64,000 bases of DNA, taken from Limnephilus marmoratus. Taxonomy: Eukaryota; Arthropoda; Insecta; Trichoptera; Limnephilidae. The stretch's first letter is position 1; each line of letters starts with the position of its first letter. The notes under the pieces were generated by a model. That model was not told where the DNA came from, ran no database searches, and saw only the letters and a list, made by a program, of their open reading frames with translations. Where the stretch lies: contig OU862909.1 in assembly GCA_917880885.1 (NCBI GenBank), positions 32,734,405-32,798,404 of the forward strand, given 5' to 3'. This document shows, in pieces, positions 21,951-31,302 of the stretch. Both the position numbers and the translations under genes were made by a program.

Positions 21951-22179
21951 TGAAAATTTGAAAGATAGTTAAAAAAAAAAAAAAAAAAAAATTGAAGTCA
22001 CCCTAAAAATATGTTTTTTTTATTGGTGCCCTTTTTTACTCATTTAAAGTACGCTCTAGCGTGTTTAAATCGCACTTTAAATGGCAACATCAACAAATCT
22101 AAATGTGAAGTCTAAATGTCAACTTTTAACTATAAATCTGACAGGAATATTTTAAACGTCAAATAAAACATTACAAATG

Positions 22180-22515
22180 TTATATACGCACGACATACGC
22201 CTTCTTAGCAACGTCATCCTTGCTAATTGCCTTCATGAATGCATGCACTTTCACAAATGATTTTAAATCAACCCCTTTATTTATCCTCAACAGACATTGC
22301 AATTTCGAATGTATGGCCCACATAGTCGATGCTTTGTACTGTTCCGACATTTTCTGAAGGTAAGCAAGCACAACTCGTTCATCTACATCTACTACGTTTT
22401 GCTCCTCCATCCATGTTATGAACCTTTCATATTCTTTTTTATAAACGTCTTTGGATTTTTCAGGTATTAACCTCGATTCTGCTTTGGTATTTAAATTATC
22501 AATGTTGGAACTCAT
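22180..22515 (-). pseudogene. Tyrosine-recombinase N-terminal (core-binding) domain fragment, Crypton-like
   Basis: A reverse-strand frame encodes a domain resembling the SAM-like N-terminal DNA-binding region of tyrosine recombinases found as Crypton-like or domesticated proteins in arthropods. Visible features are KSKDVYKKEYERFITWM (linker helix), VVLAYLQKMSEQYKASTMW, LLRINKGVDLKSF and AFMKAISKDDVAKKAYV. The Met at 22515 (111 codons) is preferred; 13 further in-frame codons upstream are hydrophobic and not family-like. The frame stops just where the catalytic domain should follow, so the R-H-R-Y residues are absent. Either an exon end, a truncation or a decayed element. No intron donor is clear after the last codon. 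Confidence 0.55.
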
Positions 22516-22734
22516 TTTACAACACACAAAAACTAGTAAAAACTGTGATGTCAACTATTAATCTTATGTGACAGATTGCAAATTAATGTTTGTGTTTTTC
22601 ATTTCCATGACAACAAGATATTGTGATGTCACATCACGAATTCATTAATAGTTCTTATATCCAAATTTTTAATAATAATATCAATATTTATGTTTTCAAA
22701 GTGTACCAATAAAAAAATAGCGTAAAGTATTCGT

Positions 22735-22811
22735 GGATAACTGGTCTTTAAAACACTTGCTTTATTTCGAGCACTCGGCTACGCGCGCGTGTTTTAAAGA
22801 CCTGTTTATCC
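22735..22811. repeat. 22-bp-arm hairpin, GGATAACTGGTCTTTAAAACAC
   Basis: GGATAACTGGTCTTTAAAAC at 22735 pairs with GTTTTAAAGACCTGTTTATCC ending at 22811, around a loop containing TCGAGCACTCGGCTACGCGC. It lies 220 bp from the 5' end of the recombinase frame and might be an element terminus or an origin-like structure; its function is unknown. Confidence 0.75.
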
Positions 22812-23734
22812 ATTTATATTTTAATATACTATTTTCACTCTGCTGTAATATTTTATTTATGACGTATTGTACCTAGAGATAGTACATAATATATATATTT
22901 TTAATTTAATGGATATTAAAAGCACATTCAAAGTACTCGAATAAATGTAATATGTATACCTACATATAAAAAGCTCAATAAATAAAATTGTCTCCCTTAA
23001 ACTGCGCTTATTTGGGACGGAACGTTTGGGTCCCGATATATCCCAATTAAGCGGAATCGGCTGTATAATTAGTACTCGTGAAAAGGTATGCGTATTCGCC
23101 AGGATTGTTTAAAGGCATTGAAGTCCTTGCGGATTATAAATAACATACCTATTTGACGAATTACCAAAACATATTTAAATAGAAAAAAAAATATTTTTAA
23201 ATCGGTTAAGGCTTGTTGTCAATTTACAATAACGAATATTTAAAGGTTGTTTTAACATACATTTGCTTGAAATGTTTCCACGACAAAATCGAAAAAGAAG
23301 GATCGACAAACCCAACCTAAACATATTATAAAATGTCCTTTTTAATTCAGTTGTGGCTTGTAATCACATTTCCTCTCTTAAATCAAGCACTAATAATAAA
23401 AAGTTATGTTTTTTGTGAAATTTACATTTGATAAATAATAAATGAAAAATACTACAATTTTTAACAGATGACAAAGTGGTTAGATATTTGAGATCAAGCT
23501 AATATATATTTTTTTTAAATAATGACAGTCATATGAAATATTGAATGCACAGAAAAGTCGAGCTTTTCGTCAGTTAAAGCAAACTGAAACTGATTCACAC
23601 GTGAAACGGTAAATTTATCAGTAATAAATAAAAAAACATTCAGATGATCACACCCATAAAGTCAAAATCTTTCACCATCAAAGTCCGCGACATTGCAATT
23701 AAAGTGTAAAAAATGAAAGCAACTAAAAATTTAT
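22812..23734. other. Unassigned; possible Tigger/pogo-like end at 22985-23055
   Basis: 22985-23055 reads CTTATTTGGGACGGAACG ... GGGTCCCGATATATCCCAAT ... TAAGCGGAATCGGCTGTA. The style recalls pogo/Tigger termini ('cgcttattcgggac'). The inverse counterpart near 21375 is weak. The rest is AT-rich and unassigned. Confidence 0.3.
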
Positions 23735-24510
23735 GAGCTTTTTAAGGTCATTTCGTGAAAACTCTCCAGTCCTAAAGAGTCCTAATTCTCCAGTCCTTAA
23801 AAATAAAATATTAACTATAACTATGTCACTAATCTCGTAATAAATGTAATATCATTGGTTATGGAGGGGTAAAATTGCAAATGTAAAATCATGCAAAGGA
23901 CCCAGTTTTTAGGTAGTGTCTAGTGTCCTCTGCGTGCAAAACCTCATCCAATCTTAAACTATCTACTAAAAATATATGTATCTAAAATGACCTGCCAGGT
24001 AAGTATGTTTTCTGTATCCATGTGTAAATAATAAGATTATACAAGGTGTCCGGAAACTCGTAGTACAAGCGGGAAACTGGAGAATCCACATCAAATTTGG
24101 AGTCGATTTTGTGGTTTAACTTTTTTTGATTTGAGCTTTCGTTTTCGAGTAAATCGGGTCCGAAGTTGGAATTTTTTTGGTTAAATTTGAAAAAAATGTT
24201 CACTAGGGGTTGATTTCAGCTGTGTAATGTCTTATAAAATGCAACGAAGGGTAAACCGGGCTCAAAAAATTTTTTAACCCTTTAGTTGCCGAAAAAATGG
24301 AAAAATAGAAAAAAAAATAATATTAAAATCGAAATGCATAGATCGAAAAAAATAAGTTTTTTGGGTTCTCTACGTGATGTAGATTCACCAGTTTCCCGCT
24401 TGTACTACGAGTTTCCGGACACGTTGTATAGAGCCTGGGAACTCATACTTGTACAGCGCCCTTGAGGTGATTTTTCACAAAATTGGCGGTATGCAAATTA
24501 GTATTAAATC
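23735..24510 (+). repeat. Family G repeat split by a Tc1/mariner-like MITE
   Basis: Left part 23735-24041 and right part 24427-24510 align consecutively with 19975-20345. The interrupting sequence is the 385-bp MITE. Comparison with TTAGATAGAGCC at 20270 gives the uninterrupted site. Confidence 0.75.
24042..24426. mobile_element. Tc1/mariner-like MITE, 39-bp TIRs, TA duplication
   Basis: The ends are CAAGGTGTCCGGAAACTCGT and, from the other strand, CAACGTGTCCGGAAACTCGT, both continuing into AGTACAAGCGGGAAACTGG: 39 bp with one mismatch. The element is flanked by TA (24040-24041 and 24427-24428), and the uninterrupted family G sequence contains only one. TA duplication and CA(A/G)GGTGTCCGG-like ends point to the Tc1/mariner superfamily. 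There is no transposase, so it would need one in trans. Confidence 0.9.
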
Positions 24511-25017
24511 AAGCTGAGTAATAAATATACTTAAATACAGAAGATAAAATCAAAGTGTGGCCCGCCGTCGCTGATACACGAACTACGAACTATATTCACA
24601 CAATTCTGGTGCTCTATATTATATTTGATGACGAGTACATAACCGTATTAAATAAATTGGATTATCTTCAATCGGTGGAGGGTTTTGAGTTATTATATTG
24701 AGGAAAGCGACGTACAAGTCAGCATCGTAAACCAGACTGTGGTACCCAATACATATTGATGCTTCATAAATTTACAGATGAAATTAATGGCTATCCTTTT
24801 CAAAAGTAAGAGGCAGAAGCTTTTTACTCCGGATTTATCGGGGAATCCGTTGAAAATTATCACTTAAATTATCATAGGAAAATTATTAGATATTCTACTA
24901 TTCTGAATCGTGTCAATTATATTGATTAGTAAAAAAATACATAATTTTAACATTAAAACCTGAAGACCGTGCGGTGTTCGTCTAAAGTACGTTCGTTAAA
25001 TTCGTAATATATCACTG
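24511..25017. other. Unassigned sequence
   Basis: No repeat family or gene recognised. Confidence 0.3.
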
Positions 25018-25236
25018 AAGAAGAAGATAACACTAATAATCTAAAACAAAATATGAAAGAGAACAAGACACAGAAAAATAGAAAAAGATAATGGTCGCAA
25101 CTGGGACTCGAACCTAGAACCTCTCGTCTAACCGGGACGTGCGTTTTTACCAATTCAGCCATTGCCACTTCCATCAAACCGTCATAATCGTCAATCTCAT
25201 ATTTTCAAATTTTAGAATAAACATTATTATCTTCGA
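25018..25236 (-). mobile_element. SINE-C, tRNA-headed SINE
   Basis: The reverse complement of 25088-25172 is a tRNA-like head: GTGGCAATGGCTGAATTGGT (box A TGGCTGAATTGG), TAAAAACGCACGTCCCGGTT, and GGTTCTAGGTTCGAGTCCCA (box B GGTTCGAGTCC), ending GTTGCGACCAT. 5' GTGGCAA and 3' TTGCGAC can pair as an acceptor stem. The body TTATCTTTTTCTATTTTTCT ... TTAGATTATTAGTGTTATCT is AT-rich. Copies are at 25640-25885 and 15950-16107. Confidence 0.88.
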
Positions 25237-25239
25237 ATA

Positions 25240-25516
25240 TTGGTGATTTAGCAGGGGTGCCCGGGTTCATGGGGTAAGGTTTGTCTAGGTCTTGGAGGCG
25301 GATGACCAGGACATACTGAACACCAGATTTCTACCCACCCCTTAAACCCTTTTCCTTCCCAGAACTCTCCTCTTCTTCCTTTCCTTAAAAAAACCCTCCA
25401 CACAGCATCCCCAAAGATGACATAGGCCCTGAGGAAAATAATTTCCCTCATTATTTTCCTTAGGGAAATTATTTTCCTCAGGGCCTCCTGTGTGGAGCTC
25501 ATTTAAAAAAAAAAAA
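25240..25516 (+). mobile_element. SINE-B, internally deleted, with an enlarged 3' hairpin
   Basis: Begins at TGGTGATTTAGCAGGGGTGC (5'-truncated) and jumps from GGAGGCGGATG to ACCAGGACATACTGA, losing the middle of the element. The 3' part matches LINE-J: AAAAAACCCTCCACACAGCA, then a hairpin stem extended into a ~60-nt palindrome (25431-25492), CCTGTGTGGAGCT and an A-tract. It lies between SINE-C copies. Confidence 0.85.
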
Positions 25517-25639
25517 TCCATACCGTAGGCAACTACCTTTTTTATTGGATACAATCGTTCTAAGAACTGGTTTGTATCCTAGAAAGCGTCTCGGATAAAT
25601 GATCCGATTTTATTTATATGGAACATATATTGACCTTTT

Positions 25640-25885
25640 TATAAAAGACTAAATCAATTTTTTATAAGAACAACTCTCTTTTTATAACTTTTTGAAGGTT
25701 ATATATCGTCGAAGAAGAAGGTAACACTAATAATCTAAACGAAAATAAGAAAGCGAACAAGACACAAAAAAAATTAAAAAATAATGGTCGCAACTGAGGT
25801 TCGAATCCAGAACCTTTCGTCTAGCCGGGACGTGCGCTTTTACCAATTCAGCCATTGCCACCTTCCATTAAACCATCATAATTGT
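25640..25885 (-). mobile_element. SINE-C with tail
   Basis: Reverse copy including the tail (ATAAGAACAACTCTCTTTTT at 25657), body and tRNA-like head; its reverse complement has TGGCTGAATTGG and GGTTCTGGATTCGAACCTCA. Box B is slightly altered (GATTCGAACCT). Confidence 0.8.
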
Positions 25886-25889
25886 CGGA

Positions 25890-26341
25890 GATTGTTCTTC
25901 ATCAATGATATATTACATTGATGGGAATAACCTTCAAGAAGTTATAAAAAGAGAGGTGTTCTTATAAAAAAATTAATAAGATTAGTGTTATCGTCTTCTT
26001 CAATGACATGTTAGGGAACGTACCCATACTACGTGACCAACTTTTTGGCAATTTTTAACCCCCCCCCCCCCCCCCCCCCGATGACCAAAATCCTAAGCAA
26101 CCCGCCGCTCATTTGTATGGAGCGTGACATTTTGAAGACCCCCCCCCCCCTAAAAGTGTCACGTAGTATGGGTACGTTCCCTTACATTGATGGGAATAAC
26201 CTTCAAGAAGTTATAAAAAGAGAGTTGTTCTTATAAAAAAATGAATAAGATTATTAGTGTTATCGTCTTCTTTAATGACATGTTACATTGATGGGAACAA
26301 CCTTCAAAAAGTTATAAAAGGAGAGTTGTTCGTATAAAAAA
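25890..26341 (+). repeat. Tandem array of the ~96-bp SINE-C tail, three units
   Basis: The unit GTTATCGTCTTCTTCAATGA ... TTACATTGATGGGAATAACC ... AGTTATAAAAAGAGAG ... TTCTTATAAAAAAATGAATA occurs three times head to tail (starts about 25896, 25996, 26260). The middle unit carries the MITE at 26014-26181. The units are inverted relative to the SINE-C head at 25640-25885, so the whole locus is a large imperfect palindrome. Confidence 0.8.
26014..26181. mobile_element. Palindromic MITE, TTA duplication (PIF/Harbinger-like), copy 1
   Basis: The ends GGGAACGTACCCATACTACG and their exact complement form ~25-bp inverted repeats. The interior carries long C runs and GCAACCCGCCGCTCATTTGT. TTA flanks both sides (26011-26013, 26182-26184). 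The neighbouring uninterrupted units (ACATGTTACATTGATGGG at 26280) contain one TTA, which proves the duplication. A 3-bp TWA duplication plus GGG termini is the hallmark of PIF/Harbinger elements. 168 bp, non-coding. Confidence 0.92.
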
Positions 26342-26734
26342 CACTTAGCTGTATGTATCGACTATATAATTACACTTGCAACCTTCAGTATTTTTATTAA
26401 CGTTTATAACTATAAGGTTATTATATATGTAATGACGTTCTGGGGTAGATGTTCTCATCAGATATAATATCATCAAATGAAGTTAAATATATGTTTGTTA
26501 GATTGCCATCTAGATAATTGCTGTGGAAGAAGGAATACGAATAGATTACTTCCAGTAATAGATTAGTGTGAAAATAGAAAAATAAACGAGGAAAATTAGA
26601 TTTGGGATATTGGACTTTATCAAAAAGTAAACCAACCTTTTAAAACTAATTTAAAAATAATAATTTTCACGCAATTTCACTGGGATCGAATGCACAACTA
26701 CTCTGTTCTGGTACGCTTCTTGCTTTATCCATAT
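26342..26734. other. Unassigned sequence
   Basis: AT-rich; no feature supported. Confidence 0.3.
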
Positions 26735-27513
26735 TATTTTTTTTACATTAGCTCTACACAGTGATGCTGTGTGGAGGGTCTTTTTAGGAAAGGAAGAAGG
26801 GGGAGTTCTAGGAAGGAAAATGGTATTAGGGTGGATAGGAATCTGGGGGACAGTGTGTTCAGGAGTGACGGACGTATGAATGCGATTTCCAAGAAGTCTA
26901 AGGCCAGCCGTACACGTTAGGGTTTGCATGATGGTTATGCATGTACATGCATAACCGACAGGCATAACCGAGTTCAATAGTGGACATACACGTTAGGGTT
27001 TGCATGTACAATTTCCTATAAACTCTCAGTCAAAGACAGTTGCAGCTACGTGACGGTGTTTTGTAGGACATTTATTGACTTGTGTTTTGTAGGACATTCA
27101 CTGCCACAGCACATAGAAAACTGAGAACTGTGCATGCATAACCGAGCGGCAAAAATATGTATTTTGATATTTGCTAGGTTGCATGTACATGCATCGATAA
27201 CTGTACAGTTTTATAGCATACACGCTAGGGTTTGCCTGTCGGTTATGCATGTACATGCATAACCATCATGCAAACCCTAACGTGTATGGCTGGCCTAAGA
27301 GGACTCCCTCAACCACTCTCTCCCGATCCGGTCTGCCATGCAGCTGGTGGGCAGACGCATCCGCCGCCAAGACCCGGACAAACCTCACCCCTTGAACCCG
27401 GGCACCCCTAGAAACCAAACGTAGCGAACCGCTTGGGGTGACCTATGGCAAAGGTGTTGGTTATCCAATAAACGGTTCCTGGGACGGCGGTACCCATACC
27501 CGCCTCCCAAATT
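26735..27513 (-). mobile_element. SINE-B, near full length, interrupted by a TAA-flanked MITE
   Basis: The A-tail is at 26737-26744 (as T). The 3' end keeps the outer stem CTCTACACAG/CTGTGTGGAG but has lost the inner hairpin, leaving only TGATG between the arms. The 5' end, read from the other strand, is CAATTTGGGAGGCGGGTATG GGTACCGCC. The MITE 26902-27295 splits it. Without the insertion the SINE is about 385 bp. Confidence 0.88.
26902..27295. mobile_element. MITE with ~65-bp TIRs, TAA duplication (PIF/Harbinger-like)
   Basis: Both ends read GGCCAGCCRTACACGTTAGG then GTTTGCATGATGGTTATGCA and TGTACATGCATAACCGACAG: about 65 bp nearly identical. TAA flanks each side (26899-26901, 27296-27298). 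The interior has a further partial end copy at 26985-27006 and a short direct repeat of GTGTTTTGTAGGACATT (27057, 27087). No ORF. Inserted into the SINE-B body. Confidence 0.92.
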
Positions 27514-28295
27514 GTATATACATACTCTTTTATTATTCTCACTCTTGATATTACGAAACTCATTATATAATACGAATGTAATTTGTTTTCGCACTCCTTT
27601 TTCCGTCCAACTGCGAATGTGTGATATAAGAGGAAACCTCGCAAATTAGTTTAGTTCATACAATTAAGGCGAAATAATTTAGAGCAGGGGCTAATTGCCC
27701 ATTTTTTAAATCAACAAATAAAGTTAATAGATATTATTTTAATTCTCAGAGAGCAATTAGGCAACTCCGTACGTATAGAGATTTCGCCGAACGATACGTA
27801 CGAACGAAACTCGCGCCGCTATTAAAAGTGGAATTACGAAGTTTAAACAGTAACACGAAACTGCCATTTGTTTATCTTGGGTTTCTCACACGCCCGCGGG
27901 GTGGCTCTGCCAAGCGGGGTGGTGGCGGGTAGCGGGGGGAGGTAGGGGGAGCCACCCCACCCCTCCCCCGCCCCTACCCCGCGTCAGAAACTTGTACAAT
28001 ACAAATTAATTAAAAGTTTTACAGTGTTAAGAATCATTAGGTGATTTAATTATGAGCAGGGATGTATTGTGCGCCGGAGGGGGTGGCGGGGAGGGGAGGA
28101 GGGGAGCCACATAAATGTTGGATTTAACATAAAAGCTGAAAGTTTTAAACACCGCTAATGCAACCCGTTCATTGGCTGCTCCGGTAAGAGCACATTCAAT
28201 TACTTTATAATCGAGATGCATCATTTAGGTATTGTCTACATCGATTTACCTCACATGGACAGATTCACCCACAAATAGTACCCAACAATAGACAT
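27514..28295. other. Repeat-poor segment with a GC-rich hairpin
   Basis: No copies of the window's families. 27916-27980 is a GC-rich inverted repeat (GCGGGGTGGTGGCGGGTAGC against GGTGG...CCCCTACCCCGC). 28078-28110 is G-rich. May be host single-copy DNA. Confidence 0.4.
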
Positions 28296-28903
28296 ACGAA
28301 TATTAGTAGACCAGAACATAAAGGTGAGGGGTAGACAACAACTACAGCGGGGCGCAGAGCGGGAGATGACTTTGGAGATATGTGATTCGTCGATAACTCA
28401 ATATGACAGTATATAGGCATCTCGCATTATAATATCACCATTTAGTTCTTAAAAGTAAACTCCGCTTTTGAATAAATAGACCTTTTTACATGGGAGCGCG
28501 AATTGCTCGCCGCGTATTGAAAAATTTGCGAAGCCTAAATACTGCAAAGTAAAGTTCGTTTATTTTCAGACTCCAATATTTTGTTGCCGTATTTACAAAT
28601 GTTTCATAATTTTTACAAATGTTTCATAATTTACTTACCCCGTGAACATCGACGAGCACGCGCCATGTATCTCGAGTGATGGTATATATTTATACGTTTT
28701 CAAAACACAAACCATGTTTTTTGCGGTGTTATTTCGTAAAATGCACCGATGAGCGCTCGACGCTGGCTCGCAGAAGAATGATGACGTCATATTTTTTAGA
28801 CTCCCGCGAAGCCATACTCAATCCCAGTCGGTTCCAAGGAACCGGTATGGGGAGGGGAAAATAATACGCTTTTATCACTTAGGGCAGGTCTACTAATATT
28901 CAT
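28296..28903. mobile_element. Candidate TIR element, weak
   Basis: TACGAATATTAGTAGACC at 28296 and GGTCTACTAATATTCATA at 28886 are inverted repeats of about 18 bp. The interior holds a direct repeat of TTTACAAATGTTTCATAATT (28592, 28613) and a perfect TGACGTCA at 28782. Could be a non-autonomous element or chance. Confidence 0.3.
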
Positions 28904-29189
28904 AAATCTATGTACCAAGATTAAAAACGCATACTTTTATATTTTAGAAGCATGTACACGTACAGTACAAATATTAGTTTGTAGAAATATGGCACAACGA
29001 TAAAAGAAAGGGGTTAAAAAGGCCCCACGATCCAGGTGCATATTTTTATATTGTGATACTTAAAATTAGTTAAGAGACAAACGCTTTTTACCAGTTATGC
29101 TTTAAAATATTAAGCTGAATTAATTGTTTGCGCCCATACATATGCAACATGAATCCGAAAAAATAGTATTGCTCATAAGTTGTTGTTAT

Positions 29190-29325
29190 AATGGTTTGTC
29201 TAGTTTGTAGTTAGAAGTAAGATTGTAGAAATATATTATAAGTTTGTACAGCGCCCTTGAAATGACTTTTCACAAAAAACGGCGCTATACAAGTCATCCA
29301 AATATTATATTGTTATAAACAAACT
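29190..29325 (+). repeat. Family G repeat, 3' part
   Basis: TTGTACAGCGCCCTTGAAAT, GACTTTTCACAAAAAACGGC and GCTATACAAGTCATCCAAAT. Same limits as 1172-1335. Confidence 0.65.
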
Positions 29326-29368
29326 CAAATCTTTCACGAATTAAAAAAAAAAACATAATATTGTATCG

Positions 29369-29626
29369 GTGATTCAATCCAATATTGTATTTTTAACGTT
29401 TACAGAAAGATTTAAGTTTCTAGGGCAAAACTATTCATGTAATGTTATCCTACGAGAAACTGCAACGATTTTATGCTTCCTAAAGCAAAACAATATTTAT
29501 CATAAAGATTTTAAAATATCGCACATTGACAAAAAAATGTTACAAAAAGCACAATTATCAAAAGCTAAAAAATACATTAATAAATTATACTTACAACTAA
29601 TTATAATTATTGATTTTTTGATTTAG
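29369..29626 (+). other. 85-codon AT-rich open frame, function unknown
   Basis: Lys/Ile-rich frame with no recognised domain. Its 3' part (29512-29586, encoding SHIDKKMLQKAQLSKAKKYI) is duplicated at 31010-31075. The hammerhead-like motif at 29833 lies 200 bp downstream, so this could be the decayed C-terminus of a Penelope-like element, but no GIY-YIG or RT motif is visible. Confidence 0.25.
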
Positions 29627-29832
29627 ACTAATTATTTTAATTAATTATTCTTAAAAAATTTTATTATCTAAATGCAATTTTATTTTTCCGTAAATAATTT
29701 TTAAATTTAATTTTGTATAACTATTTTTATGATTAGTAAGTAATTAATCACCTCTACTTTTTAATATTTTGTCTATGTTATAATTTTTTCTAATTTGTCT
29801 ATACTTGTTTGTCATTTATCATAGTAACATAT

Positions 29833-29864
29833 CCTGATGAAGACAACATTGTTGTCGAAACATG
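29833..29864 (+). ncRNA. Hammerhead-like motif, possible Penelope-like terminal sequence
   Basis: CCTGATGAAGACAACATTGT then TGTCGAAACATG. It contains the hammerhead boxes CTGATGA and GAAAC around a 6-bp stem GACAAC/GTTGTC, with one extra A before the stem compared with a canonical ribozyme. Upstream AACAT can pair with downstream ATGTT. Hammerhead motifs at the ends of Penelope-like retroelements are established; activity of this degenerate form is doubtful. Confidence 0.4.
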
Positions 29865-29939
29865 TTGATATTGTTTTAAATATAGTGGTTTTATACAAAG
29901 TAATAAGTTATTCATTATATTATATTAGTTAGACATTTA

Positions 29940-30006
29940 CCATTAGGATTTGATTTTAGATTTTCACGGCCCTAAACTATTTTCGTTATTTATTTTGGGG
30001 TTTTAT
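29940..30006 (+). repeat. Half arm of the CGAAACGTTGGC fold-back family
   Basis: ATTTTAGATTTTCACGGCCC, then TTTCGTTATTTATTTTGGGG, as at 31090-31142 and 18838-18884. The rest of the arm is missing. Confidence 0.65.
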
Positions 30007-30302
30007 AAAATTTTTGGTCTCATACTCCTTTATTATAAATTTTTTTATTATGTGTTTAATCAGAGGTAAAGTCACAAGGAGGCAATCCATAATTGGTTTT
30101 ATTTTGGCTATACAAACTGGAAAAATGTAAATTGTCGATTAACCGAAAATAAATAAATAAAATGATCAATGAACTCACTATAAATGTTAAGGAGGCTAAA
30201 AGTCTTTAAATAATATTACAGTAGTTTTAGAAAAGAATATAAAAATTAATATTAGATATAAAAAGTCAAATTTCATAACTAAATAAAAGATACTAAAAAA
30301 GA
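30007..30302. other. AT-rich sequence
   Basis: No feature supported. Confidence 0.3.
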
Positions 30303-30535
30303 GCAGGACTCTCTCGGAACATCGCCTCACCGCAATGGAAGAGATAGATTCATATACGAACGTCCAATGGACATACTAACTATCAGATTCCTACCCACCC
30401 ACATACGTTTTTCCTTCCTAGAACTTTCCTTCCTTTCCTAAAAAAGACCCTCCACACAGCATCCCCAAAGATGACATAGGCCCTGAGGGGAAATCTTATC
30501 CTCAGGGCCTACTGTGTAGAGCTAACGCAAAAAAA
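30303..30535 (+). mobile_element. SINE-B, 5'-truncated
   Basis: Begins GCAGGACTCTCTCGGAACAT and runs to the LINE-J-like tail: GACCCTCCACACAGCATCCC, the hairpin GGCCCTGAGGGGAAATCTTA TCCTCAGGGCC, CTGTGTAGAGCTAACGC, A-tract. Confidence 0.88.
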
Positions 30536-31004
30536 GAAACACTGTAGGAGTAATTTTAAGAAAATGAATAATAAATTATGAATTTAACGTTTATTGAAAT
30601 AAAGCGCGAAGCCAAAAGTAGCAAAAAACTGCTTTTCAAGTTTTTTTTATTATTATCTACTAATTTAATAAAAAATATTAAATTTCATCATTTTATTGTC
30701 AAACAATACGAGTAAATTATATATCACTTATTAAAACATTTTCTAAATGTAGTACAGTTAGGTAAGTACTTAAGTACCTACTTAGCAAAGCAGACTCGGT
30801 AAGACGGGAGATGAATAAGTGGAAGCTCTCACAGTTGTAGGGCAATTAATGAAAGTAAGCGGAGACAAAATATAAATAAGTGATGTATGCACTCAGGGGC
30901 AATACGGGAGGATGCGCGGGAAGAGAGAACAGAGATATCAGATGGGAGAGGAGGTGAAACATAGTCGAGATTAGAGCACAGTTTGTCGATTTTCATCGCG
31001 ACAA
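30536..31004. other. Unassigned sequence
   Basis: No family match. A reverse frame at 30829-31056 has no recognisable domain and overlaps the duplicated segment. Confidence 0.3.
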
Positions 31005-31302
31005 AATATCGCACATTGACAAAAAATGTTACAAAAAGCACAATTATCAAAAGCAAAAAAAATATTAATAAATGAATATACCATTAGGATGTGATTTTAG
31101 ATTTTCACGGCCCTAAAGTATTTTCGTTATTTATTTTGGGGTACTGTGCCGTGTTGCGCTATTTCCTTCTTTAGCCAACATTTCGGACAGCGTTACTGCG
31201 TCCATCACACATCTGCAATGCACAACCAGTGCACACGGTGTCCGAAGCGTCGGCTAAAGAAGGAGGTAGCGCAATACGACATAACCTACCAAAAATAAAT
31301 AA
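31005..31302. mobile_element. Duplicated segment plus fold-back element
   Basis: 31005-31075 repeats 29512-29586, and 31080-31142 repeats 29940-30002, so this is a second copy of the 29.5-30.0 kb region with ~350 bp missing. It continues as a fold-back: left arm 31125-31192 (CCGTGTTGCGCTATTTCCTT ... CCAACATTTCGGACAGCG) and right arm 31236-31301 (CGGTGTCCGAAGCGTCGGCT ... AAAATAAATAA). Confidence 0.75.

Noticed and set aside
25088..25172. Functional tRNA gene on the reverse strand
   Set aside because: Good box A, box B and acceptor-like pairing, but it recurs as the SINE-C head with a long AT-rich body and no terminator at the tRNA 3' end.
25890..26341. CRISPR-like array
   Set aside because: The three units are contiguous tandem SINE tails without spacers, in a eukaryotic context.
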